This document shows positions 27,678-37,153 of a DNA stretch of 64,000 nucleotides, piece by piece. A program made the translations under genes and the position numbers. The notes under the pieces are model-generated. The model was not told where the DNA came from and did not search any database. It worked only from the letters and a program-made list of their open reading frames with translations. Positions within the stretch are counted from its first letter, which is position 1, and the number at the start of each line of letters is the position of its first letter. This DNA comes from Bremerella alba (GTDB lineage Bacteria > Planctomycetota > Planctomycetia > Pirellulales > Pirellulaceae): positions 496,001 through 560,000 of the forward strand of contig NZ_JABRWO010000002.1 in assembly GCF_013618625.1 (NCBI RefSeq), read 5' to 3'.

Positions 27678-29015
27678 TTACTTCGATTTCAGCCCAACCG
27701 AGTTCTCAGCAATCACATCGTACTTGTATGACTTGCCTGCTTCGGCCGTCTCATCGATATACTTCATTTCGACAAGTGGTTGCACCGGCGTATCGCTGTA
27801 TTGAAGTCCCTGAAACAGCGAACGGCCAAATGGATTGCGAGATTTTTCCGGAAGTGTGGCGATCGGCTTACCGTCGCGCAGGATGGTGAAGCTTGCTAGC
27901 CCGCTTTGCAGGTCGGCCTCGGCATCCCAGGTAATGACCTTGCCGTCAGCTTTCACGTCAGTCGGGGCTGGTGGTGGGGTCTTGTCGCCGACTTTTGTAT
28001 CCTGCATATACTGCCCCCAAGCCTGGGCAATTTCCGGCGTGGGAAACCAAATCGCTTTCTCCTTCTCGCCAGCAAACTGCTTAGCTGGAACAGGCGAATC
28101 TATTTCGTCACCAGGCATCGGCAACGAGACGAGCAGCCCGGCTGATTCATCCAATGGGTTGAGCGGCTGGCCACTTTCTTTCGGCAAGCGAAGTGTCAGG
28201 CAGGCATCCAACCAGGGAATTGCTAGATAACGTTGATTCCCACATTGGTGACTGGTAAGTGGGTCTACCGAGACCGAGACGAGCGATCCCTGTTCGCGCA
28301 TCTTACTGAAGAAACTTTGCACCCCAGGCCACACGCCGGAGAAGCGACCATCGGTCACGGTGTACCCCTCTTGAGTGCCAAGGTTGCACATCACGGGAAC
28401 ACCGATCGCCGCAGCGGGAATGGTTTCATAAGCAACAATATTGCGTCTCTCTTTTACGTCGAATAGCGGCACACCACTCCGCAGCCAAGCTGCTGCCACA
28501 CGCTCGGGATGTAAGAGCACCATGCCCCCACACCAATGACCACCGCCGCTATGCCCCCAAATAGCCCAAGGCACGCTCGTCAGTTCGTCATGTCCGGTCT
28601 GCTGTGCGAAATCAGCAAGACCTTTCTGAAACGCAGCGGACGAACCGTTGCGTGGGTCGCACCATAGCTGGCAATTGGCCACCTCCGGCTGTTCATACAC
28701 CGGCGACAGCAAAGCACAATCGTGTTTCTTGGCCAATGCCTGCCAATGCAGATCAAATCCCCCGGTCTGCCCTGATCGGCACGAGCCGACTCCGCAACCA
28801 TGTTGATGCACCACCACGCCCCGCAGCGTTTCGACACCTTCCGGTAGCCATAGCGTGTAGGTGACCGGAAACCGAAGTTCCCCTTCCTTCGTCGAAGCCT
28901 CGTATCGAACACGATAATACGGCGATTCAACCGGAACCGGATCGTTGTAAGGATTTTCCTTTTCCTGGGCGATCGCCGTCGTAGAAAGCACGAGGAGCAG
29001 CAACAAGCAGCGCAT
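27678..29015 (-). CDS. Secreted hydrolase-fold protein with C-terminal fibronectin III-like domain
   Basis: 445 residues. Signal peptide (LLLLLVLSTTAIAQ). The N-terminal ~300 residues resemble PHB-depolymerase/esterase-type alpha/beta hydrolases: VVVHQHGCGVGSCRSG near the oxyanion site, then the elbow IWGHSGGGHW (G-H-S-G-G). A C-terminal FnIII-like domain (~350-445: ITWDAEADLQSGLASFTILRDG ... YKYDVIAENSVGLKSK) is typical of secreted planctomycete enzymes. The substrate is not indicated. Confidence 0.75.
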   Translation of the reverse strand: MRCLLLLLVLSTTAIAQEKENPYNDPVPVESPYYRVRYEASTKEGELRFPVTYTLWLPEGVETLRGVVVHQHGCGVGSCRSGQTGGFDLHWQALAKKHDCALLSPVYEQPEVANCQLWCDPRNGSSAAFQKGLADFAQQTGHDELTSVPWAIWGHSGGGHWCGGMVLLHPERVAAAWLRSGVPLFDVKERRNIVAYETIPAAAIGVPVMCNLGTQEGYTVTDGRFSGVWPGVQSFFSKMREQGSLVSVSVDPLTSHQCGNQRYLAIPWLDACLTLRLPKESGQPLNPLDESAGLLVSLPMPGDEIDSPVPAKQFAGEKEKAIWFPTPEIAQAWGQYMQDTKVGDKTPPPAPTDVKADGKVITWDAEADLQSGLASFTILRDGKPIATLPEKSRNPFGRSLFQGLQYSDTPVQPLVEMKYIDETAEAGKSYKYDVIAENSVGLKSK

Positions 29016-29175
29016 GAGAGAGTTCCTGAGTGGGGGAGGACATCTTACGGTAGGAAGGTCCAGTTTGACTCATCCGCAAGACGATTTCCAGCCACCGGAG
29101 ACGCTTAATTGCAATCGTTCTGAAATTGATTACGATGAACTAGCTTTCCCCTGCCTTTCGCGATGAGACCCAATC

Positions 29176-29940
29176 ATGCAACTACGAAACGCCCTGCTCT
29201 CCCTTTTTGCATTGGTGACACTCCACGGAGCACTTTTTGCCGACGATTTTCAGCCAAATCAGAAGGAATTACCGGTCCAACCGCCGGAAGACGCGATCGT
29301 TTTACTTGGCAAGGATACGAATGAGTTTCTCAGTAAAAGCGGTAATGAAATCGACTGGCCGCTCAAAGATGGCGTTCTAACATCCACACGCGGAGAAGGA
29401 CGCTCGAATCACCTTGTATCGAAGCTTCACTTCCGCGACGCAGACATCCACGTCGAATTCAAATTGCCCCAAAAAGGGACCGGCAATAGCGGCATTTACA
29501 TTCACGGCAATTACGAACTGCAGATCATCAATTCGGTTGGGAAGGAAAAGCTTGACCAAGGGGAAATCGGCGCCGTGTATGGTTTTGCTCCGGCGTTAGT
29601 CAACGCTGGCAAAGGCCCCGAAGATTGGCAAGTGTACGACATCCGCTACCAAGCCCCACGCCGCGACGATTCCGGCAAGATTATCAAACAAGGCAGCATC
29701 ACTGCCTGGCTCAATGGCCAGAAAGTGCAAGACGCAACCAAGCTGGGTGAGCCTCGTTCCCAATATCATCCCTATCGCTACAAAACGACGGACTACCTGA
29801 AAGCGATCTGGGAAAGACAAAAAGAAACCAGCATTGGCCCGGTATTTCTGCAAGACCACGACAACGCCGTGCAGTTTCGCAACGTGTGGGTGAAACCGCT
29901 GGATCAGAAAGCATTTGTCTACGAAGTAACTAACGAATAA
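29176..29940 (+). CDS. DUF1080 (3-keto-disaccharide hydrolase-like) secreted protein
   Basis: 254 residues with a signal peptide (ALLSLFALVTLHGALFA). The LamG/concanavalin-like DUF1080 fold is recognised by HVEFKLPQKGTGNSGIYIHGNYELQIINS, the core pattern of the family (FRxxxxGNSGxYxxGxYExQxxDS). Members act on oxidised disaccharides or bind glycans. It stands alone, without dehydrogenase partners next to it. Confidence 0.88.
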   Translation: MQLRNALLSLFALVTLHGALFADDFQPNQKELPVQPPEDAIVLLGKDTNEFLSKSGNEIDWPLKDGVLTSTRGEGRSNHLVSKLHFRDADIHVEFKLPQKGTGNSGIYIHGNYELQIINSVGKEKLDQGEIGAVYGFAPALVNAGKGPEDWQVYDIRYQAPRRDDSGKIIKQGSITAWLNGQKVQDATKLGEPRSQYHPYRYKTTDYLKAIWERQKETSIGPVFLQDHDNAVQFRNVWVKPLDQKAFVYEVTNE

Positions 29941-30208
29941 GAACTACGTCCACTTAGGAAATGGTATGCTACGTTGCAGTTCGCTTTCCGCATTTGCCGA
30001 GAAAGGCTGAAATTTGCTGGACGCGAGCCAATTCCCCTTCTATCTGGGTAAACCGTAAGCCTTAGGTAAGTCCTGTCGCATTAAGAGGAGCAGGCGTAAT
30101 TCCCCTGCCTACCGTTGCGATTTAGTGCTAAATCGAGTAGATGTATTAAATTACAGATGAACGATTTACCCCCTTCGATAACTCTCCATTCACAAAGCAG
30201 CCGCCCGC

Positions 30209-30598
30209 ATGAGCGAACAGGAAGCCAAGAAGGCCGAGGAAAAGACCATCCTGCTGGTGGACGACGATAACGAAATCGTGGAAACGATGCGTTTCGCCCT
30301 CGAGTCGAAAGGGTATCGCGTGCTCGTCGCTCGAGACGGCAACCAAGGATTGGCATTGGCCGAGCGGGACGATCCCGATTTGATCGTGCTGGACATGATG
30401 ATGCCCAAACGCAGCGGTTTCCTGGTGCTGGAAAAACTGCGCCAAACGCACAAGATCCCGACTAAGGTGATTATGGTCACCGGCAACGAAGGGAACCGCC
30501 ACAAGGCCTACGCCGAGATGCTGGGCGTTGACGATTACATTCGCAAGCCATTCCCCATGGATCGGCTTCTGGGTGCAGTTCAAAAACTGATCGGGTAG
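30209..30598 (+). CDS. Single-domain response regulator
   Basis: 129 residues, only a receiver: acidic pair VDDDNE, acceptor Asp in LIVLDMMMP, Thr in VIMVTGNEG and Lys in YIRKPFPMD. No output domain, so it acts as a CheY/Spo0F-like phosphate shuttle or protein-binding switch. No kinase gene is adjacent. The N-terminal MSEQEAKKAEEK is charged. Confidence 0.9.
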   Translation: MSEQEAKKAEEKTILLVDDDNEIVETMRFALESKGYRVLVARDGNQGLALAERDDPDLIVLDMMMPKRSGFLVLEKLRQTHKIPTKVIMVTGNEGNRHKAYAEMLGVDDYIRKPFPMDRLLGAVQKLIG

Positions 30599-31391
30599 AT
30601 TCCCTCAGGACGCCCCGGCTTAAACTCAAACTACGCTCGCGTGGGTTTGCCTCAGGGTGAAGAAACGGAGCGTTTGGGGAAGCGACTGGGGGCACTTCAA
30701 AAGCGGTCCTCTCATCCAAAGTCGTATCGCTTGTCGATAACGACGATTATTCTTTTCAGAGAATGCCATGGGCCTCGGCCGTAAAGCAAATCTCCCCACG
30801 AGACACGGCATTCACATTGCGTGAAACACGTAGCTTGGAAGATAACTCCTGGCTATTTCCTGCTCAGCGGCACCCTTTCTGGTGCATAACGACCTGTCGA
30901 TCTTATCCATTTTAAAAAAATTACTTGCCTCTACTTGGCAGGAATCGGCAGTACCGAACTTCAATTAATTTGGGACTTTACAACTCGTACTATTTTTCAC
31001 AAGTGTTAACCTCTCACAAAACGCTGTAATCTTTCTATTGCTTATATTCAGAGTTCGGTCGATACTTCATTGAAGGGAAGGCAAAGTGATCTTGTAGCCG
31101 ATCCGACTCGCATTCTTCCCATTTGTTCTTTCTTCGCGACGTTCTTTCTCAATCGCGCTCGGCGTTTGGCAGACTTTTTTTCGAGAAGCTGTATGCGCGT
31201 GCGCGGTACGACAGAATAAGCAGGAAAGATACGACTTGGCAAGAATCGTAGAATTCGTCATACAAGACTCCATCGCTCCATCCCCTAACGTTTCGTAGCC
31301 GTAGATTGGCTCACGATCTGGGCTGCGGACTGTGTCCAACCACAGGTTCACCGAGTAGGACTCGGTTCCTAATCGCAGGAGGGATCAGCAT
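30599..31391. promoter_or_regulatory. Long non-coding leader/intergenic region upstream of prkA
   Basis: 793 bases without a supportable gene; several short open frames lack ribosome sites and recognisable sequence. An AT-rich stretch (30900-31060) is a likely promoter region. The part next to prkA holds the hairpin at 31350-31366 and a strong AGGAGGG (31377-31383). Confidence 0.5.
31350..31366 (+). promoter_or_regulatory. Hairpin with GGA loop in the prkA leader, possible CsrA site
   Basis: ACCGAGT and ACTCGGT form a perfect 7-bp stem around AGG, exposing A-GGA in the apical loop. About 20 bases downstream, GGA recurs twice in the ribosome site AGGAGGGA. One GGA in a hairpin loop plus one over the Shine-Dalgarno is the usual layout of CsrA-repressed leaders. 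This is inference; a csrA gene is present at 59091-59339. Confidence 0.5.
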
Positions 31392-33446
31392 ATGGCCGGC
31401 GGTCGTCAAATCGTTTCTTTTCTGGCCGAGCGTCAGAACTTGGATCAGTTCCGAAAGAAGAACTGGCAAGGAACCTTCGAGCAGTACCTCGATCTGATCG
31501 CGCAGAATCCTTCAATTACGCGGAACGCCTTTCAGCGTTGCTACGACATGATTCTTTCGTATGGTGTCGATACCTACGAGGTTTCCCGCGAGAAAAGAAT
31601 CCATTATCGCTTCTTCGACGATCCTCTCGACCAGGGTAAAGACGCGATCTTCGGCTTGGAAGATTCCCAGGTTCAATTGGTCAACGCGTTGAAAAGTGCC
31701 GCCCATGGTTACGGCATCGAGAAACGCGTTCTCTTGCTGCATGGTCCGGTTGGAAGCAGCAAGAGCACCATGGCACGGCTGCTCAAGAAAGGGATCGAAC
31801 GATACTCGGCCAAGGATGAAGGTGCGCTGTACTCACTAGGTTGGAACGACCCTGACGATCCAAGCGACCCAGCGGCGATACACTGGTGCCCGATGAACGA
31901 AGAGCCGTTACATCTTATCCCGGAAGATTTCCGCCGAGATGTCGCGGCCCAGTTTCAAGAGGCCAGTGCGTTGGCCGACTATCCCATAAGCATTAGTGGC
32001 GAGCTGTGCCCCTTCTGCCGCTTCCATTACATGGAAAGTTTGAATCGATACGGGGGCGATTGGACAAAAGTTATCGCCGATATTCATGTCCGCCGAGTCA
32101 TCCTTAGCGAGAAAGACCGAATCGGGATCGGGACGTTCCAACCGAAGGATGAAAAGAATCAGGATTCGACAGAACTGACCGGCGACATCAATTATCGCAA
32201 GATCGCTGAGTACGGTACCGACAGTGATCCGCGTGCATTTAACTTCGATGGCGAATTCAACGTGGCCAACCGTGGCATTATCGAGTTTGTCGAAGTATTG
32301 AAGCTCGATGTGGCGTTTTTGTACGACTTGCTCGGTGCCAGCCAGGAACACAAGGTCAAGCCGAAGAAGTTCGCCCAGACCGATATTGACGAAGTGATTC
32401 TCGGCCATACAAACGAGCCGGAATACCGTCGATTGCAAAACAACGAATTCATGGAAGCGTTACGAGATCGTACCGTCAAGATTGATGTCCCCTACGTCAC
32501 GCGACTTTCCAATGAAGTGAAGATTTACGAGAAAGATTACAACAACCAGAAGGTCATCGGCAAACACATCGCCCCGCATACCATTGAAATGGCAGCCATG
32601 TGGGCGGTTCTGACTCGGCTGGAAGAACCGAAGAACGCCAGCTTGACGCTTTTGCAGAAGTTGAAACTATACGACGGCAAATCACTGCCTGGGTTCACCG
32701 AGGAAAACATCAAAGAACTCAAGTCCCAAGCTAAGCGAGAAGGGATGTTAGGCATCTCGCCGCGTTATGTGCAGGACAAGATATCCAACGCCCTGGTAGC
32801 ACATCCCGACGCGACTTCGATCAACCCCTTTATGGTGATGAACGAGCTCGAGTCGGGTCTCGGCAACCATTCCTTGATCACCAGCGAAGAGCAGCGCGAT
32901 CACTATCGCCAGCTTCTCGAAGTGGTCAAGGAAGAGTACGAGAACATCGTCAAAAACGAAGTTCAGCGTGCCATTGCCGCCGACGAGGATGCGATGGCTC
33001 GCCTGTGTGCCAATTACATCGACAACGTCAAAGCGTACACCCAGCGGGAACGTGTCAAGAACAAGTTCACCGGCCAGTACGAGGAGCCGGACGATCGGTT
33101 AATGCGATCGATCGAAGAAAAGATCGATATCCCCGACAGCCGCAAAGACGATTTCCGCCGCGAGATCATGAACTACATCGGTGCGTTGTCGATCGACGGT
33201 AAAAAATTCGATTACAAGACGAATGAACGTCTCTACAAAGCACTCCAACTGAAGTTGTTTGAAGACCAGAAGGACTCGATCAAATTGACGAGCCTTGTTT
33301 CCAGCGTCATCGATCAAGAGACGCAGGAAAAGATTGATGTCGTCAAACAACGCCTCATCCGCGACCACGGTTACGACGACGAAAGCGCTACGGACGTGCT
33401 CAGTTTTGTCGCCAGCATCTTCGCCCGCGGAGATGTGACCAGCTAA
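31392..33446 (+). CDS. prkA: PrkA/YeaG family serine protein kinase
   Basis: 684 residues (E. coli YeaG is 644). An AAA-type N-terminal domain has Walker [16 protein letters not shown] near residue 117 and the family segments [21 protein letters not shown] and [12 protein letters not shown]. The C-terminal kinase-like PrkA domain runs from ~390. ATG with AGGAGGG at ideal spacing. In E. coli yeaG is co-transcribed with yeaH and acts in nitrogen-starvation/stress adaptation; in Bacillus PrkA influences sporulation timing. Here it heads a cluster with yeaH and spoVR. Confidence 0.93.
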   Translation: MAGGRQIVSFLAERQNLDQFRKKNWQGTFEQYLDLIAQNPSITRNAFQRCYDMILSYGVDTYEVSREKRIHYRFFDDPLDQGKDAIFGLEDSQVQLVNALKSAAHGYGIEKRVLLLHGPVGSSKSTMARLLKKGIERYSAKDEGALYSLGWNDPDDPSDPAAIHWCPMNEEPLHLIPEDFRRDVAAQFQEASALADYPISISGELCPFCRFHYMESLNRYGGDWTKVIADIHVRRVILSEKDRIGIGTFQPKDEKNQDSTELTGDINYRKIAEYGTDSDPRAFNFDGEFNVANRGIIEFVEVLKLDVAFLYDLLGASQEHKVKPKKFAQTDIDEVILGHTNEPEYRRLQNNEFMEALRDRTVKIDVPYVTRLSNEVKIYEKDYNNQKVIGKHIAPHTIEMAAMWAVLTRLEEPKNASLTLLQKLKLYDGKSLPGFTEENIKELKSQAKREGMLGISPRYVQDKISNALVAHPDATSINPFMVMNELESGLGNHSLITSEEQRDHYRQLLEVVKEEYENIVKNEVQRAIAADEDAMARLCANYIDNVKAYTQRERVKNKFTGQYEEPDDRLMRSIEEKIDIPDSRKDDFRREIMNYIGALSIDGKKFDYKTNERLYKALQLKLFEDQKDSIKLTSLVSSVIDQETQEKIDVVKQRLIRDHGYDDESATDVLSFVASIFARGDVTS

Positions 33447-33481
33447 TCAAACATTTGAGCGAGACAACGTGGTGTGGATTA

Positions 33482-33529
33482 CCCAGTCTGGTCCCCTCTC
33501 CCTAACCGGGGCGAAGGGACCAGACTGGG
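33482..33529. repeat. 14-bp perfect inverted repeat between prkA and yeaH
   Basis: CCCAGTCTGGTCCC and GGGACCAGACTGGG are separated by a 20-base loop that is itself GC-rich (CTCTCCCTAACCGGGG). No T-run follows. It could attenuate transcription or protect the prkA transcript 3' end, giving unequal prkA/yeaH levels, or be an intergenic repeat element. Confidence 0.75.
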
Positions 33530-33618
33530 AATCCCGCCCGTTATCGGCCACGGGAATGAGCCCAAGTGGCATTTTGTTTTCCCACCTTCGCCCACCGTCA
33601 TCACTAAGGAGAAATACC

Positions 33619-34722
33619 ATGGGGCTGAAGATTGATCGCGACGTACACCGCTTCCGCGAGATTGTCCGCGGCCGGATTCGTGATAATCTTCGGAAGTACA
33701 TTACCCACGGCGAGATGATCGGCCGTAAGGGGAAAGATCTCGTTAGCATTCCAGTCCCCAGCCTGGATGTCCCCCATTTCAAGTATGGCAAAAACGAAGG
33801 GGGCGTCGGCCAAGGCGATGGCCAGGTTGGCGATCCTGTCGGCAAAGGGGATGACGGCGATGGAGCCGGTCAGGCCGGAAACGAACCTGGCAAGCATATC
33901 CTGGAAGTCGACGTCCCGCTGGAAGAACTTGCGGCAATGCTCGGCGATGAACTCGAGCTTCCCAAGATCGAACCCAAGGGAGACGCCAATATCTCCCAGT
34001 ATAAGAATCGGTACGACAGCATTCGCTCGACCGGTCCGGAGTCGCTCCGCCATTTCCGCCGCACGTATGTTAAAGCTTTGCGGCGACAAATTGCTTCCGG
34101 AATTTACAACCCCAAAAACCCGATCATCATTCCGGTTCGCGAAGACACCCGGTACCGCAGCTGGACGAGCATTCCACAGCCGGAAGCGAACGCGGCAATC
34201 ATTTACATCATGGATGTCTCCGGCTCGATGACCGACGAGCAGAAGGAAATCGTCCGCACGGAAGCGTTTTGGATCGATACGTGGCTACGCAGCCAATACA
34301 AAGGAGTCCAGCGCCGCTACGTGATCCACGATGCAGGTGCCAAAGAGGTCGACGAGGACACGTTTTATCACACTCGGGAAAGTGGCGGCACGCGAATCAG
34401 TTCGGCCTACAAAGTCGCCCAGCAGATACTGGAAAAGGAATTTCCGATTTCGGAATGGAACATTTACTGCTTCCAGTTTTCCGACGGCGACAATTGGGGC
34501 GAAGACAACCGTACTTGCATGAAGATTCTGCAAAACACTCTGATTCCGGCATGCAACTTGTTTTGCTATGGCCAGGTCGAAAGCCCCTATGGCAGTGGCG
34601 AATACATGAAGTCGCTTGTCACGCAATTTGGCAAGAACCACGAAACCCTGATCTTGTCTCACATCGAAGACAAAGATGCGATTTACGATTCCATCAAGCA
34701 GTTTCTTGGTAAAGGTAAGTGA
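33619..34722 (+). CDS. yeaH: YeaH/YhbH family protein (DUF444, VWA-like)
   Basis: 367 residues from the ATG at 33619, preceded by AAGGAG. Conserved N-terminus ([24 protein letters not shown]), a Gly/Asp-rich linker, then a von Willebrand A-like domain with MIDAS motif DVSGSM near residue 200 and [13 protein letters not shown] further on. It is the standard partner of PrkA. Length is somewhat below the ~427 residues of E. coli YeaH, mainly in the linker. Confidence 0.92.
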   Translation: MGLKIDRDVHRFREIVRGRIRDNLRKYITHGEMIGRKGKDLVSIPVPSLDVPHFKYGKNEGGVGQGDGQVGDPVGKGDDGDGAGQAGNEPGKHILEVDVPLEELAAMLGDELELPKIEPKGDANISQYKNRYDSIRSTGPESLRHFRRTYVKALRRQIASGIYNPKNPIIIPVREDTRYRSWTSIPQPEANAAIIYIMDVSGSMTDEQKEIVRTEAFWIDTWLRSQYKGVQRRYVIHDAGAKEVDEDTFYHTRESGGTRISSAYKVAQQILEKEFPISEWNIYCFQFSDGDNWGEDNRTCMKILQNTLIPACNLFCYGQVESPYGSGEYMKSLVTQFGKNHETLILSHIEDKDAIYDSIKQFLGKGK

Positions 34723-34732
34723 GGTAGTTCTT

Positions 34733-34933
34733 ATGTCGATAGCCGATTTGAATCACGAAACGCCACATACGTACCTGGTACGCGTAGGGCACAACCAGAT
34801 CACCGTCGTTTGCCAAACCGCCGCCGAGGCGATCGTGCGTGCCAAGCAGCAACTGCGACGCGACTTTCCCCGTATGTGGGACGTGATTAGCTCTCTTTCG
34901 GAAAGCAAGTTCGAGGTTCAGGAACTCGATTAA
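34733..34933 (+). CDS. 67-residue protein between yeaH and spoVR, unknown
   Basis: Small soluble protein (MSIADLNHETPHTYLVRVG ... FEVQELD) starting 10 bases after the yeaH stop, with GAGGT as ribosome site overlapping that stop region; it ends 25 bases before spoVR. Predicted beta-alpha pattern: strand TYLVRVG, strand ITVVCQT, helix AAEAIVRAKQQLRRDFP, strand KFEVQEL. No signal peptide or cysteine pair. Tight spacing between two partners suggests a component of the PrkA-YeaH-SpoVR system. I do not recognise the family. Confidence 0.75.
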   Translation: MSIADLNHETPHTYLVRVGHNQITVVCQTAAEAIVRAKQQLRRDFPRMWDVISSLSESKFEVQELD

Positions 34934-34958
34934 TCGTCGAGCCCAAGGAGGAATTCCA

Positions 34959-36485
34959 ATGCCAATCACGCATCGCAGCTTCGCCAATTTGCCGGAAGAA
35001 CTGGCCGAAGTGCAGGTCGAAATCGAGCAACACGCGCTCGATTACGGCTTGGACTTCTTCCCCACAATCTTCGAATTGGTCGACGTCGAGCAACTCAATG
35101 CCATTGCCGCGATGGGTGGTTTTCCGACGCGTTATCCGCACTGGCGTTTTGGCATGGAGTTCGATCGGCTCTCGAAGGGCTATCACTACGGTCTGCAGAA
35201 GATCTACGAACTGGTCATTAACAATAATCCATGCTACGCGTACTTGCTTTCCAGTAACCAATATGCCGATCACAAGCTAGTCATGGCTCATGTTTACGGG
35301 CACTGCGATTTTTTCAAATGCAATCAATGGTTTAGCAAAACCGATCGCAAGATGATCGACCAGATGGCCAATCATGGCAATCGCATTCGCCGTTACATGA
35401 ACCGTTTCGGCGTCACCGAAGTCGAAAACTTTATTGATGCCTGCCTGAGCATTGAAGACATGATCGATATCCACTCGCCGTTCATTCAGCGTTCGCGTAG
35501 TACAGATCGATACAAGTTCCATTCCAACACCGACGCCGAGGGCTCCGACGAGCCTGGCCAGGACTACAAACTGCCGGCCAAGGGCTACATGGACAACTTC
35601 ATCAATCCGCGAAAAAAGCCTTCGGACGATGAAGAAACGCCTCGGCCTGCCGTCGCCCTGCCGGTTCCGGACGAGCCCACCAAGGATGCCATGCTATTCC
35701 TGCTGCAATACGCCCCACTGCGTCCTTGGCAGCTAGACGTTCTGTCGATGATTCGGGACGAAGCGTACTACTTCGCACCGCAAGGTCAGACCAAAATCAT
35801 GAACGAAGGGTGGGCTACCTATTGGCATTCAACCATCATGACGCGTCACGGACTGCAAGCCTCGGAGGTGATCAACTACGCCGACCATACCTCCGGCACG
35901 CTGGCCAGCAGCCCGAACCGGTTAAATCCTTACAAGCTGGGCCTAGAGTTACTACGAGACATCGAAGATCGCTGGAACCGCGGCTGCTTTGGTCAAGATT
36001 ACGACGATTGCGACGACTTCGTCGAGCGTCAAAATTGGAATACCGAAGTGGGCTTGGGTCGCGACAAGATCTTCGAGGTTCGTCGCATTCACAACGACCT
36101 GACTTTCATCGACGAGTTCTTCACGCTCGACTTTTGCCGACGCTATAAGATGTTCCAATTCGGTTACAACGAGTCAACCGAATACTACGAGATCGAGAGC
36201 CGCGAATTCCCCAAGGTCAAACAGCAGTTGCTATTCAGTCTGACCAACATGGGTCGCCCTGAGATCTTCGTGACCGATGGAAACTACAAAAACCGCGGTG
36301 AAATGTTGTTAACGCACCGGCATCACGGGATTGAACTCAAGATGGACTATGCCCGTGATACACTCACAAACCTATACACGCTTTGGAAACGCCCTGTGCA
36401 TATTCAAACGATTTTGGACGAGCAAGAAGTTCTTCTCAGCTGGGACGGAACGCATCATGAATGCGTCAAATTAGAATCGAACTAG
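34959..36485 (+). CDS. spoVR: SpoVR/YcgB family protein
   Basis: 508 residues, matching E. coli YcgB (510). Conserved features: DFFPTIFELVD, TRYPHWRFGMEFDRL, ACYAYLLSSNQYADHKLVMAHVYGH in parts, MNEGWATYWHSTIM and the C-terminal GRPEIFVTDGNYKNRGEML. AAGGAGG lies eight bases before the ATG. The E-x-x-x-H pattern around NEGWATYWH suggests a metal-binding site. SpoVR is needed for spore cortex formation in Bacillus but is widespread in non-sporulators, usually with PrkA and YeaH, as here. Confidence 0.93.
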   Translation: MPITHRSFANLPEELAEVQVEIEQHALDYGLDFFPTIFELVDVEQLNAIAAMGGFPTRYPHWRFGMEFDRLSKGYHYGLQKIYELVINNNPCYAYLLSSNQYADHKLVMAHVYGHCDFFKCNQWFSKTDRKMIDQMANHGNRIRRYMNRFGVTEVENFIDACLSIEDMIDIHSPFIQRSRSTDRYKFHSNTDAEGSDEPGQDYKLPAKGYMDNFINPRKKPSDDEETPRPAVALPVPDEPTKDAMLFLLQYAPLRPWQLDVLSMIRDEAYYFAPQGQTKIMNEGWATYWHSTIMTRHGLQASEVINYADHTSGTLASSPNRLNPYKLGLELLRDIEDRWNRGCFGQDYDDCDDFVERQNWNTEVGLGRDKIFEVRRIHNDLTFIDEFFTLDFCRRYKMFQFGYNESTEYYEIESREFPKVKQQLLFSLTNMGRPEIFVTDGNYKNRGEMLLTHRHHGIELKMDYARDTLTNLYTLWKRPVHIQTILDEQEVLLSWDGTHHECVKLESN

Positions 36486-36573
36486 CAAAGACGAATCCCC
36501 TGTTTTGCCCGGTTGCTTGCAACCATGGGCGACACTACTGAAGGGAAAAGCCAAGCGAAGAGGAGGGACAATC

Positions 36574-37038
36574 ATGACCCAAGACATAAGACAACGCCTG
36601 GATAATCATTTGGCGCCGAACAAGAAGTTCGAAACGGCGCTAAACCAGGGAAAGGTCACGGCTACCGACCTGACGGTCGAGAAAGTGGGCGTATCGACGC
36701 GCCAAATCGCTTACCGATTCAACGAGGCCAAAAGCCATGAAGCGGCAAGTGACGTTGCGGAAGACTTGGTTCGCCGTGTCGACTATCTGCTGGAACCGCT
36801 GGCGATTATCGAACGCGATCCAACCGAAAGCAAGATTCAAATTCGCTCGCAGAAACCTTCCACCGATGGGCCTGCCCGGCGCTACTACGAGGTAAACGTC
36901 GACGGCCAAGGCGTGTCAATCGAACGCTATCAATCCTCTGGCAAATCGCGGCAAAACGACGACATCAACCTTACGCGAGAATCCTTCGAACGTCTCTGCC
37001 GCGACCTGGATGACGCCGCAGGGCTAGATAATAGGTAA
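36574..37038 (+). CDS. Small soluble protein downstream of spoVR, unknown
   Basis: 154 residues from the ATG at 36574, which follows a strong GAGGAGGGA. Charged and hydrophilic, with helical N-terminus (IRQRLDNHLAPNKKFETALNQG) and a beta-rich middle (IQIRSQKP ... YYEVNVDGQGVSIERYQ). No signal peptide, membrane segment or known motif. It lies 89 bases after spoVR in the same direction and may be part of that unit. Family not recognised. Confidence 0.65.
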   Translation: MTQDIRQRLDNHLAPNKKFETALNQGKVTATDLTVEKVGVSTRQIAYRFNEAKSHEAASDVAEDLVRRVDYLLEPLAIIERDPTESKIQIRSQKPSTDGPARRYYEVNVDGQGVSIERYQSSGKSRQNDDINLTRESFERLCRDLDDAAGLDNR

Positions 37039-37153
37039 TAAGAGTTTAACCGCCGCTACGCGGACATCAGGCCACTACTTCGATGGGACGATTGGATTTG
37101 ATAGACTGATCGCTTGGTTAGACACAACTGGTCCCTTGCAAGAAGTCTGTCTC

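Noticed and set aside
30930-30965. Sigma-54-like promoter (TGGCA...GC) upstream of prkA
   Set aside because: The GG-to-GC spacing is nine rather than ten bases and the -12 element lacks TTGC.
30477-31351. Several 60-95-codon frames on the minus strand between the response regulator and prkA
   Set aside because: No ribosome sites, odd composition (Arg/Ser-rich) and no conserved motifs; region treated as non-coding.
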